Assembly: GCA_907164885.2 (NCBI GenBank)
Contig: OU015496.1
Span: forward strand, 109,786,707-109,850,706
Direction: 5' to 3'
DNA length: 64,000 nt
Source: Dolomedes plantarius
Lineage: Eukaryota > Arthropoda > Arachnida > Araneae > Dolomedidae
This document shows positions 10,737 through 22,399 of this stretch, in pieces. Under the pieces are notes generated by a model, which searched no databases, had not been told where the DNA came from, and worked only from the letters and a program-made list of their open reading frames with translations. Every line of letters starts with the position of its first letter. Position 1 is the stretch's first letter. A program made the translations under genes and the position numbers.

Positions 10737-13380
10737 TCCGGAAAAAATCTATCTCCCTCTTCTCTGCCTTTTCATTTCTCCATGAAAACTTAAGCACCTC
10801 CATTTAGGAACACCCTCGTATTCTGTGATTTGTTGGTTCGTCTCCTTAGAATCTAATTGGTCGAAATTAGTGACGTCATCCATTTCAATCAACGTTCCAG
10901 AATTTAGTCTTAGTAAGCGAATCTACTAAACGAACTAGACTAATCTGTAACAACTAGACTAATCTGTTCCGGAAGCTTAGTGTGAGGTTCGTTGCATCGA
11001 TAACACCTACTTCCCTGTTTGCCAGGGAACAATGGTCAAATCCGCCCCAGCACTCGCAAGTCCCGATCAGTCATGGATTATCAAAATCAGATTTAAATTT
11101 TACGCAATAGCGATAAATCTAATTTAACTACAAAAATAATTTTGCCGCTTTTTTTATTTTTAAATATTAAAAAATAACTTTATCGAAAATATGGTGTGTG
11201 ACACATTGCTACCAAAAATACATGCAAAAATTATGAAAACTTCTTTATTCAAAAATTAGCACGAAACCCATGTGAAATAAAAGGACCAAGCGTTTAACTT
11301 TGTATTGGAATAACTAATGGAATATGGAAAGTTTATAAATGATAATAAAAGTGGACAGACATTAATTTTTGTTACGCGTCACAATTGAACGAGACGCAGG
11401 GGTCTTGAATTACGTAACTACTTTACTTCGTCAACTGCTTCTGAAAAATACGTTACGAACCCCTTGAAGCACTTACCCACTCTGGATCACTTCATTGGTT
11501 AATAATCATGGTTTTAATGTTTTGATGTTATCTTTTAATTAAAAGAGTATGAAAAATAAATAATCCAGAATTTTTTAAATGTATTTTGATATCTTTTCAT
11601 AAAATTTTTATTGACATAGGGAGGAGGGCTGATGGGGAGGTTTTCTTGAACGCAAAATTCGATGGGGATTTTCTTCTGTCTTATGGGAACGAAACAGTAA
11701 AGATGTTACATATAAAATAACTGTGTTGTAGCGAAGAAAGAAAACATAGAGGCATTTGCCAGCGAACACATTTTTCAAGGAAGTAACAAACACGTACTGG
11801 TCTCCTCCGAAGAGAAGATCCCCGACAAACTAGTCACTCGGGGAGAGTTCTTTTTGATGAGGGGTGGAACATTAAAGAAGCGAAAGTCAACGAGAGAGGA
11901 GGAGATTGTCACGAAACATCCCCCACTTTTCGCCAAATATCGGCATTTGCCCCAAGGAAGAGTCGAACGCGTGTTTTTCTGCCGATGGGCAATGGTTTAC
12001 ACTAAGAAAAGGAAGTGTTTACTGTCATAATGTTTGATTGGTCGGGCGTGATTTAGTATAGTGGTAGGCAATGATACCATTACTCTGAATTCTAAATAAT
12101 ACAGTGATTTATTAACATAAACATTGTTACTGATAATTATTAACATCAAGAAAAAACACTCACTATCAATTGATTATTCAATTATATTATTTCATTCATT
12201 TACTTTTGATTTCATTCTCAGTACGCAATTTATTATTTCTTAATTTTAGCCTATATTATATGACTCGAGGATTTATTGACTCTTTGGCAATAGGTAGTTA
12301 AAGGTTACCTCCATTTTTGTAGACTGAAAAGGGAACACTCGCCGGAATGTCATCTAGCATCGATTGGGGTATCTTTTTCGGATTCAATTCTCTCCGGTGA
12401 TGCATTCATCAAATTTCGCTGGACGGCGAGGGACGAGGTCTGGCGATTAGCGGGCTGTGAACACAGGACTGGTTTCCCTCCGATCAATTACCATCGCTGG
12501 CTTGCAGAGGTCAGGCAATCTTTTAGGCTCGGACGCTCATCTATTTCCTCTCATCTTTGGTTTGCCGGATTATAGCGATGCGCTGAGTCTGGGCGCAATC
12601 TCGCATATATTCTTTTGAGAACTTCTCTTTTAGGAGGCTACTACTTCATAGCAGTGTGCTAAGTCTGAGAGCCATAATCAAATCATTGATTTTTTTATGC
12701 TGTCACTCTCTCTGTTTTTTATCTCCTTCTCAACGCTCCTCCCTTTCATTTCATTCATCAATCATGTTCTATCATTTCTCTCATTTCAATTTCGATTCGC
12801 TAATTTCCCCCCCCCCAAATCTTCTCTCTTGACCATTCCGAGTGAGGGGCGTTTCCCATTAAAATAATTCAGCTTTCGACTCTCCCCTGCAGTTCTAGGA
12901 ATCTTGTTTTCCCAGAACATCCCAAATGTGTGGGGTCGTTTCCTCTTTGTCAACAATCACCTTTTTACTTCATTGTCCCCTTTTAGTAGACCCCTCGTTG
13001 TTCCGTATTTTAACTGCTCTTTTCGATTCATTATCCTTCTTCCGGTTCCTTGTATAAGCTGGCGCCATTTCATTCTTTCATTTTACATCCCGTTGGTTCG
13101 CCTTAATTGGTTTGTCTGCTGTTTTCGAACTTTTAATATGTCGTAACCCACGACATTTACAAGAAACAGATGGGAAGCAATACATATCTATAGTTAACAA
13201 TTGAAAGGAAATTTTAAACATATTACCTATTGGACGTTTATCGCCCTCAACATCTATTCATCTTGTAATTATCCTCTGCATAGCTACTCCTGCAAGTTAA
13301 GCTTGACTATTGGTATTAACCTTTCTCTATTCCATTGTTGTCTTCATTGAAAGTCAATTACCGAGGCTGTTCGCCGGACG
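10737..13380. other. Intergenic sequence without recognised genes
   Basis: About 2.6 kb between copies A and B. There are short open frames only, with no family resemblance. A 14-bp direct duplication (CTAGACTAATCTGT twice) lies near 10937-10970. Some stretches (11820-12010, 12300-12620) are richer in GC and may be old repeats I could not classify. Confidence 0.5.
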
Positions 13381-13381
13381 A

Positions 13382-13592
13382 TGGCCGACTAGCTAGGGCT
13401 CTGGCATTCAGTACTAAAGTCTGTGGGTTCGAATCCCACTCTTGGCATGCACGTTTGTAGCCGTTTGGAATCGGCTTTAAGCAGTAGGTCCCGGTCTATT
13501 TAGCCCTCGTGTGGCAAAAATTGACCGTAGCGCTCCAAACCGAAAACTGAGGCTATTCGTTGTACAGTCAAAAAATTCCTTATTTCTGAATT
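13382..13592 (+). repeat. tRNA-derived SINE, plus strand
   Basis: tRNA-like head with an A-box-like region at 13394-13412 and a clear B-box GGGTTCGAATCCC near 13429. The unrelated body (GTAGGTCCCGGTCTATTTAG) differs from the other SINEs here, so it is a separate subfamily. It is not a tRNA gene: no acceptor-stem pairing was seen. Confidence 0.65.
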
Positions 13593-13861
13593 CATCAGCT
13601 TCATAACAGTTTAACAAAATATTTACTCTTGAATTTTGAAGGGTCAATAGTTTTGTCCTATTTTGAACCTAATGATTGGAAATCTCATTTAAAAGGCCCA
13701 ATACTAGCAATTGTTGCTCAATGCGTTTGTCTTTGTTTTCTCAGTGTTTTTCGTAGATATGGCACCTTTCCCCTTTAAATCTTCCTGAGGAAAGCATCCT
13801 TCTCGTATGGCAGATCTTCCTGATAGTCATCCTGTGTCAACCCCCTTCATTTATTAGAAAA

Positions 13862-16800
13862 CTAGCTGAAGTACCCGGCGTTGCCCGGAATTTTAAGAAG
13901 GTTTGTTAACCAAAATCAATTTAAAAACTTAACGCAGTATAAATTACATAGCCCCCCCCAAAAAAGCACGTGAAATGTTATACATATCTCAGTATTTTGG
14001 TAGATGCAGTCTCTCATCATTGTACCACTAAAAGCTGTAAAGTAAAAATGTCAAATTGTGGAATGTTTGTTAACCAAAATCAATTTAAAAACTAAACAAT
14101 TTAGCAAGATTTAACCTTCTATCTTTGGAGCAAAAAAGCTGATAAGTAAAACATAAAATATACATACATTTTTAATAAACCACTAAAAGCTGATAAGGAA
14201 AAATGTCAAATTGTCTTTTGGAAAGTAAAGCTGAAAAGTAAAAATGTCAATTTGTTGAATGTTTGTTAACCAAAATCAATTTAAAAACTAAACACAGTAT
14301 AAATAACATAGAAAAATAAGCATGTGAAATGTTATACACCCAAGTAATAAAAAAAATCCAGATAAAAATATATAAATTTATAATTAACTCCTCAGAATTC
14401 ATCTAGATTTAACCTTTCATCTTTGGAGCAAAAGAAGCTGAAAAGTAAAACATAAAATATATACATTTATAATAAACCACTAAAAGCTGAAAAGGAAAAA
14501 ATGTCAAATTGTCCCTTGGAAAGTAAAGAGTTTTAAAAAGTAAAGCTGAAAAGTAAAAATGTCATTTTGTCGAATGTTTGTTAAACAAAATTGATTAAAA
14601 AAGTTAACACAGCATAAATAACATTTAAAAAAAACATGTGAAATGTTATACACATCTCAGAATTTTAGTAGATTCAGCTTTTCATTATTCTACCACTAAA
14701 AGTTTAAATTAAAAATGTCAAATTGTCTAATATTTGTTAACAAAAATTAATTTAAAAACTAAACACAGTATAAATATCATAAAATATATACATTTATAAT
14801 AAATCACTAAAAGCTTAAAAGTAAAAATGTCTAATTGTCCATATAAATACCTCCATAAATGCAGTATTCTGTAGCCAAAAAAATATACAAATAAAGTATT
14901 AAAGTATTGGTTAAAGGCACTGACTGATGAAAAAATTAACAGAAATCTGCAATTTGGGCTACACGCACCATAAATGCAAGATTCTGTAGCAATAATAGAA
15001 ACATCCTGTCCTTATTGAACTCCATATAAATCTCTGTTCAATTAAACTGATCCAAATATTATCTCAAGTACCTTCATAAACTATGTTTCTCGTTTCGTGA
15101 TTCGGGGTTCAATATGAATGTTTGTTAACCAAAGTCAACTTAAAAACTAAACACAGTATAAATAACATAGGAAAAAAACATGTGAAATGTTATACACATC
15201 TTAGAATTTAGATAGATTCAGCCTTTCATCACTAAAAGCTGAAAAGTAAAAATGTCAAATTGTCTTTTGCCTTGTGAACTCTGCATGAAAAATTAAACAC
15301 AGTATAAATAACATAGTATAAAAAAGGAATGGGAAATGTCATACACATCAATACTAAAAAACAACGAAAAAATTTTGGTTCTAATTTGACTCTTAGTGTG
15401 CTTCACTCTTGAAAATAGTTGTTCACAGATGTACGTGCTTTCAAACGTTGATGACCAGAATAACGCTTGACTATGCAGTGAAGGATATTTATATCTGGGC
15501 AGGTATGATTTATGAGTACAACAAAGAGACTCGATTGAATTTCTCTTTAAGTTAGATGTCAGATTACAACTCTATGCATTCCATTTGACAATTTGCTAGC
15601 ATTATATCTATATCGACTGTAAATAGAGTAGAAAACATGCAAAAAAAAAATTGTTTATTTTCCCAAAAGTCCTGAAATCAATTTTAACTTCTTGTACTAA
15701 ATCGGAAAGTAGGGCTGCGTATTTTGTAACATTTTTAGAATTGTGCTTGGTCAGTGTCTCGAAATGCAAAAAGTTTTTAACATTTAATTTGGCTTGCCAT
15801 AATTTCAACTTCATGGATTTTGCACTGAAGAAAAATCCATGAAGTGAAGGGTGTTTGAGTCATTTAAATGGGCATTCAGATCTATCAAAATCTGCTAAAT
15901 CTGCAAGCCAGTTATCATAAAGTTCTGGCACAGATTACTTTTCAATGTCATAAACAATTTGATATCATCAAGTATGCTATAAAACCTTTTTAATATTTTC
16001 TCCACTGAGCTACCTTATTTCTTAAAAATATTGCCATATTCAGCATCCAAGCTTTTAAGAAATTCCTGAAACTGGCTATGAATCAATCCCCAAGCCTTCA
16101 TAAAATTCACCATTTTGAAGATGATTTGCATAACATGGTCCATTTTTTCCTTTTCCGCATTACTTTTTGTATCAAGGCAGGCTATTAATTTTTTTTCGCT
16201 TTGAGCTCTCTCTCTCTCTGGGTCTCACTAACACTTGCTTTGGTCCGCATGCGGCCCCCGCAGGCTGGACACCCCTGTATTAAAATATAGGTAAAAGACC
16301 CTGAAAAACGTAAAAATTAATAAAAATCTGCAATTAGGGCTCCACACACCATAAATGCAAGATTCTGTAGCAATAAACATCTCCATAATTAATATCTGCA
16401 TAATAAATGTCTCCATAAATGCAAGATTTTGTAGCAAAAATATTAAAGTATAGCTAGAAGGCATTGACAAACAAAAAAATTAATAGAAATCTGCAATTAA
16501 GAGTTCCACGCACCATAAATGCAAGATTCTATAGAAAAGAAAAAAATTAAAGTATAGGTAGAAGCCACTGACAAACGTAAAAATTAATAGAAATCTGCAA
16601 TTAGGGTTCCACGCACCATAAATGCAAGATCAGTTGTTTTCAAACAACTAATATAACCAAACATGTTATTTTTCACACATTCATTAATATAATCCTTATT
16701 TTGAAAGGGTCAAAATATAGAGATGAAGCTAAACGTAAGAGCAACGTATGGTTAAACATAAATATTGTATGGAATATGTGAGATTAATAAATTAAAAATC

Positions 16801-17412
16801 ATGAGTCTTTTTAAAATGAAATTAACAAAAAAAAAATTATTGCTTTCATAACACATAAAAATATTTAATGGTAAATTAAGGTGTTTTTTTTATTATATAA
16901 ATAAATATGGTGAGCAAAGTATTTCAGTTTGTGTATTCTATTCTCCGCTTTTTTGAGGAGAAGATGCATTAATTTTAAATGTATTCAACTTGAATTTAAG
17001 TAAATGAAAAGTGAAACTAATAATATAAAAAATTAGACTATATTTAGTTACATTAAAATGAAATATGTTAATCATTTGATAATATTAAACCAGTTAGGTA
17101 TATTATAATGTAAAAAAATAGTTATTACATATTAAATATTATTTCCAGGAGGGTGGATATTATTCTGAGTTGAAGACATTTACTGCAAAAAGCTATAGTA
17201 CGAATAATGCATAACGAAATCTATAAGTTGGACACATTTCTAAAGAATTGGAACCATGAGGAGAATCTAACTTAAAAGGATTCGAATGTAAACATTAATA
17301 TTTTGAAAAATATATTTCCTTTGAAGCATTCAGCTTTTAACACATTTTTTTAACAGAAAGGACTAAAATAATACAATAAATATATTTCTATTTTACGGGG
17401 CAAAACATATAT
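13862..17412 (-). mobile_element. Helentron/Helitron-type element body with degenerate internal repeats (3' end at 13862)
   Basis: The minus-strand 3' terminus reads CCGGGCAACGCCGGG, then TACTTCAGCTAGT: a GC-rich hairpin followed by CTAGT, as in Helentron ends. The body carries about seven degenerate copies of a unit beginning GTTTGTTAACCAAAATCAAT (13905-15300). It also has about six copies of a unit containing CATAAATGCAAGATTCTGTA (14855-16625, spacing about 100 bp in 16320-16630). A hAT relic interrupts it at 15352-16277. The matching 5' end is probably the one at 19727. Confidence 0.6.
15352..16277 (-). pseudogene. Degraded hAT transposase relic
   Basis: At 16277 the minus strand begins CAGGGGTGTCCAGCCTGC, a Charlie-type hAT terminus. 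Broken reading frames then resemble ZBED5/GTF2IRD2-like hAT transposases: a region with MDHVMQIIFKMVNFIKAWG, a readable stretch KLKLWQAKLNVKNFLHF with YAALLSDLVQEVK (15608-15814), and near 15400-15510 the dimerisation motif STYICEQLFSRVKHTKSQIR. Several stops and frameshifts are present, and the left terminus is missing. It is nested in the Helentron body. Confidence 0.75.
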
Positions 17413-19727
17413 CTATCTATATAAATAAAGCAAAGTGTCTATGTATGTATGTATGTATGTAATGTATACAAATCTACATTTCTTGACGAATCTGGTTGAA
17501 ACTTGGTATACTTATGTTTTGAAGCCTTAAGATAATTCTAAGATAAATTTGGAAGCTTTAAAATAATTCTAAATAAATACAGTTTTTAAATAATATTTCA
17601 TCTCCAGACGATGGAATCAATCATTCATAAGAACTGCGCATGCGCACCTATTGGATGTTAATTCTAGATGTCCAAGGTAAGTGAACGCATGGATTTGTTA
17701 TTTCGTAGTTATTTGGAGTTATTTAAAGTTAATTTTCTAATATTACTTCTTTAGTTTTCTTTTTTTCATTAATCCTTTTCTACTGGGTTAATTCCCAGTA
17801 TGCGAATTACTGTTGAAACTCTGGAATATTTCTGTGATAGTCACATACTGTTTTCACTCTTGTTTGTTTTTGTATTGCTAAGGAAATTGTGTTATAATTG
17901 GATATTTTTGAAGGGCAGTGAAATATAATTGTTTTATTTACTTTCCAATTTTACATTTAGTTAATTTTCTAATTGTTCATAAATTAATAGTCATTATTCC
18001 ATTAAATATTATTTCAATGGGATAGTGAAGTGGAATTTGAACTATCTGTCATTTTTTGTTTAATTTAGTTACTTTATTTGAATATTCTTTCTTTTTATGC
18101 TTCTGTCTACAACTCTTTGCAATATTTCTGTGATATAATTGTTGTTTTTTTATTTTGGGCTGTTTTTATAAGGAAAGGAATGACGAATCGGGGAAAATTT
18201 TCATATTAGAACATAAAATTGCTTGTATTATTTTTGCATTTTAAAAATTTCTCTTAGATTGTAGGCCATTTTGAAGATAACTATCATATGTATCATGTGT
18301 GAGAAGGAAATTAAAATATTATCATTAGGATTTTGTGGAGAGTGATAGGCGTTTTAGCTAAATTTCAGATTAATATTCTACGTTCCGAGTCAATTTTTCA
18401 AAAAAAAAAAAAATTTAGATTTTTTTGGTCTTTTATGGTAAAATAGCACTACTTTATTTGAATATTCTTCCTTTTTATGCTTCTGTCTACAACTCTTTGC
18501 AATATTTCTGTGATATAATTGTAGTTTTTTTTTATTTTGGGCTGTTTTTTAAGGAAAGGAATGACGAATCGGGGAAAATTTTCATATTAGAACATAAAAT
18601 TGCGTGTATTATTTTTGCATTTTAAAATTTTCTTGTGCCTGCGGCTTCTCCAATTATTATAGTCGCTTCTATAAAGTTCTTCATCAATTCCTTTATACAT
18701 AATCTTGAAGGTGGATCCAAATTCCTGAGAAGCATAATAGGTGCACCAATCTTTAATTCCAATATATGCGGCGGTACTCCAGATAGCCACAGAGAGTTCA
18801 AAAATGTGTGTTTCTCAGAATTATGTTTTTTAGCACAAATCTCTAAGGTTATCATGATATCTGACATAACAGTCATATGTATCATGTGTGAGAAGGAAAT
18901 TAAAATAGTAGCATTAAGATTATAGGTATTTTAGTTAAATTTCAATAAAAATTACTTCAAATTGACCAATTTATAAAAAAAGTATGCTATTTACAGGTAA
19001 GTTTTTGTTCTTTTTTAATTTTTAAGTGCTATTTTACCATAAAAAACCAAAAAAACCTTTAAAAAGTTATTTTTAAAAACAAACAAATGGAATAGCTAAA
19101 CACAAACATAGTTAGCCGTAAATAAATCGCAAAACTGTGCTTAAGTTTAGACTGATTCTTTTTAGTTAAGATATACTAATTTTTATGCTTTTAAAAGTAC
19201 ATCGTGAATTATAAAATTAAGAACAATATAAAATACAGTATACTAAACATTCTGAAGTACAAACACAATATGTAAAATACCTAATAACCAATTTTCAGAA
19301 AGTAAATAATCGCAAGTTAGCAAATCACATAGGGGTTTCAACGGTAATCCGTATACTGAAAATTAACCAAGTAAAAAAAGGATTAATGAAAATAAAATAA
19401 AAGGAGTAATATAAGAAAATTAATTTTAAATAACACCAAACAACTACTAATTAATAATATTCAATGCGTTTATTTACCTTGTAACATCTAGGTGCGCATG
19501 CGCAGTTTTTATGAATGATTGATTCCAACGCCTTGAGATGAAATATTATTTAAAAACTGTATTTATATATAAGCATTTTAAAGCTTCCAAACTTATATTA
19601 GAATTATCTCCAGGCTTCAAAACATAAGTATACGAAGTTTCAATCAGATTCGTCAAGAAATGTAGATTTGTATACGTTACATACATACATACATACATAG
19701 AAACACTATGCTTTATTTATATAGATT
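17413..19727. mobile_element. Inverted duplication of a Helentron 5' region (2.3 kb)
   Basis: Both ends are Helentron-type 5' termini facing inward: TCTATATAAATAAAGC with (TATG)n at the left, and the reverse complement at the right. They are followed by GTATACAAATCTACATTTCT. The arms match for about 410 bp (17413-17830 with 19320-19727), and again at 18417-18452 with 19024-19060. A direct duplication of about 170 bp, 18092-18245 and 18452-18625, lies inside. A Pif1 helicase fragment lies between. Confidence 0.65.
18630..18885 (-). pseudogene. Helitron Pif1-type helicase fragment
   Basis: Minus-strand residues include GVPPHILELKIGAPIMLLRN, then LDPPSRLCIKEL and FIEATIIIGEAAGT. This is the C-terminal part of Pif1-like helicases (PHxLxLKxGxPxMLLRNLxPP). 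The fragment is about 85 residues, without Walker A or B motifs. It marks the surrounding element as Helitron-derived and is not a host gene. Confidence 0.82.
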
Positions 19728-20219
19728 ATTAATAATGTAAAGTTATTACATTTCTCACTTTCAACAATCATTCAAATGATTGGTCTTGAAATCCAACTCG
19801 GTATCTTATGCTTTTCGGACAGACATGATGCCGACACCACCACTTAGTTATATCATCATCTACGTAAATGAGTCTTACATTCACTCCCTGTTGAGGAAGA
19901 CACGGAGGAACCTTAAATTTCTGCTTACAAAGTTTAACTCGTAATATCTCGTGTTGTAAATCGCCAAAACTTTGGTGGTCTGCTTTCTTTCAAGCATTTC
20001 AAATTTAAACATGATCTTTTTCACCGTTTTAATTAATTAGGTTCACGAAGCTTTACTTTAGTTCTTCTTTACTCTATTTTTCTTTAAGTTAATCCCCCTT
20101 TAAAAAATATTTACTTCATTGCATTTTACATTTGCTTGCGTAAAAGTCCCCTAAAAGGTTGGTCGGCTATTGAAAAGAGTGCCATAACAGCGTACTTGAT
20201 CTGAATTTCATGTCAATTA
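19728..20219. other. Uncharacterised spacer
   Basis: About 490 bp between the Helentron complex and a Tc1 derivative; no gene or repeat recognised. Confidence 0.4.
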
Positions 20220-20221
20220 TA

Positions 20222-20862
20222 CACTGCTGGCCATTAAAATTGCAACACCATGAAGGAGGGATGATACAAACGTCAAATTCGCATGAAAGGAAGAAGATGC
20301 TAGGATATGCAAATGGTTAGCATTTAAGCGCAATCGAACGAAGCAGGAGGGAGAAACGACATCTCAAACTCTGTATAAAAGGAAAGTTACGCAGCAGATT
20401 TCTAGCAGACGTCCTCTTTCAACAAGATAACGCAAGACTGCATGTTGCCCGTCGTGTCCTGACCTACCTCGACACAGAGGGTTTTCGACTGTTGCCCTCG
20501 CCAGCACGTTATACAGCAGATCTCTCACCCATTGAAAACATCTGGTCAGGGGTTGCTGTGAGACTGGGCCGCCACCGCTCTCCAGCCACTACGATTGATG
20601 AAGTGTGGCATAGACTTGAATCAGCATGGAATGACTTGCCCGTATCTATCATCCAAGCCCAGTACGACTCGATGCTAACCGGGTTAGAGCCATTTTAGTT
20701 GCCAGAGGCGGCAGCTGTTTGTACTAATTTCGGATTCTGTATACCCCAAAATTGCCTACAAATATATTCATGTTTTCTTCCTACTATGCTGCATACGTAT
20801 AATAAGTAAAGTTTTGTTATTTGCTATCCTTCCTAGTGTTGCAATTTTAACTGCCAGCAGGG
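20222..20862 (+). mobile_element. Tc1-type deletion derivative
   Basis: TA at 20220-20221 and 20863-20864. The ends CACTGCTGGCCATTAAAATT and its partner CAGTTAAAATTGC are inverted. The interior jumps from a 5' non-coding part into the transposase C-terminus (20411-20698). The latter reads FQQDNARLHVARR (second catalytic Asp) and LSPIENIW (third catalytic acidic residue), then a normal stop. The DNA-binding region and first Asp are deleted. Confidence 0.85.
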
Positions 20863-20864
20863 TA

Positions 20865-22252
20865 TATAAATGCAGCTACAACTATGCTCGCAAGATTCAT
20901 CCCGCCTGCTTAAATACAATTTGGACTAGGCTTCCTCAGGGCACATTCTCGAGTATCTGGGGTTGACTCTCGACGACCATTTTTCAGACCCTTTTTTGGT
21001 TTATGATTTTTTTTGTTTGTTTGTTGTGTGTGTGTGGGGGAGGTTAATGGACTCGTGGATTTGGTCTACCTGGGGCTAGACGTGGAGATTAGCAGCAGCA
21101 ACATAAACAATGGAATACAGCAATAAAAAAAACCGGACATCTTTAGAAAATATTTTTTTTATTATTATCAGATATTTGTATGTAAAACTGTTCAAAAATT
21201 GTATATGATGGCTGTTTAAGAAAGATTAACACGGATTTTATTTTCTAAGGTCGAAAGATTATCGGAATGAAATGAGTAATTACTCAGTAACACAGTCGGA
21301 TCCCCCTACAACAAAATAATAGAAAAATTCCCAGTACACTCCAGCACACAGCCTCTGAGCAGCATGATGGTAAAGTGACAATTATATTTAGAAGACAAGT
21401 GTATTTAGAGGCCAACGGAAATCTATTGATACTTGGTAGATGCGGATAAACAAGGCTTCCTAAATTATCTAGTAGCACTCTGCACTTTAAGTCGATTGTT
21501 GTGGTACTGCTTGCTAATATGGCATTTCTTTGCGAAAATAACAGAACTATAACTTTTTCGACAGATATCTTAACTAGCTTTCTCGGATGTTTACGATGAC
21601 TTTTACCCAGCTACTTATCTCATGCTATCTATCTATCTCTAGATAGAGATGACTCAGCTACTTATCTTCTACATCACAATGTCAAGAAACGTGTCGTCCA
21701 CAGTAATCTCGGATTTCAGATATTCGTTATTGACAGGACTGCATCTTTCAAAATCTGGGCGAAATGTCCACTCGGCCTTTCTTTTTCATCAGAATCACCA
21801 CCCTGGGCATCCATCTTGACCTAGAAAGATATATAGACAGTTGTTGCGACTGAATCGTGTGGACTCTGAAATCCTTTATCCACTTCGAGATTCAATATTT
21901 CCGCCAGGACACTGAAAATTTCAAAGCCATAAGCTCCCCTTGTTGAAGGTATCAATGGAAATTACTTTGGCGACGTTACAAGACCATTATGTTGCGCATG
22001 AGTCATGTGAATTAGGGTGCCGGATATTTTTAAGGAGGTTGGGGGGAATAGAGCTCTCTATTAAGTTGTTATGCATTCAAAAGCGTTATTCTGTGTCATT
22101 CTTACTCGAGAAAAAATCCGATGCAGAACATGAACAGCCCGTTTATGCGAAAATAAAAGACAATAGTTTGTATCTATCTTGCATTAACAAACTGTCTAAA
22201 TTTCTCATAAAGAATTTAGACAGTTTTCGTAGAGAATAATGTATATTGGTGT
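20865..22252. other. Spacer between convergent FAAH2 copies A and B
   Basis: No gene recognised. A short GT-rich tract lies at 21003-21040 and an ATCT microsatellite near 21625-21645. A short 99-codon frame at 21940-22239 shows no family features. It includes the 3' flank of copy B. Confidence 0.45.
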
Positions 22253-22258
22253 TTTATT
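22253..22258 (-). terminator. Candidate polyadenylation signal of FAAH2 copy B
   Basis: AATAAA on the minus strand, about 140 nt beyond the stop codon of copy B and in the expected place for cleavage. Confidence 0.5.
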
Positions 22259-22399
22259 TCAATTTCCGTTTCTTCAGAATATTTTTAGTAGTAATATTTT
22301 CTGAGAGCTCAATGGCTTGGAGATGACATCTCATGATTGGAACAACTTAGGAATCGTACTACGATCATTCGTTTCAAAATGATAAGTTAAATTTCGACG

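Noticed and set aside
15608..15814. Host gene from an open frame similar to GTF2IRD2/ZBED proteins
   Set aside because: The surrounding frames are broken and a hAT terminus adjoins, so it is a transposon relic.
18630..18885. Host PIF1 helicase gene
   Set aside because: It lacks the ATP-binding motifs, lies between Helentron ends and is a short fragment.
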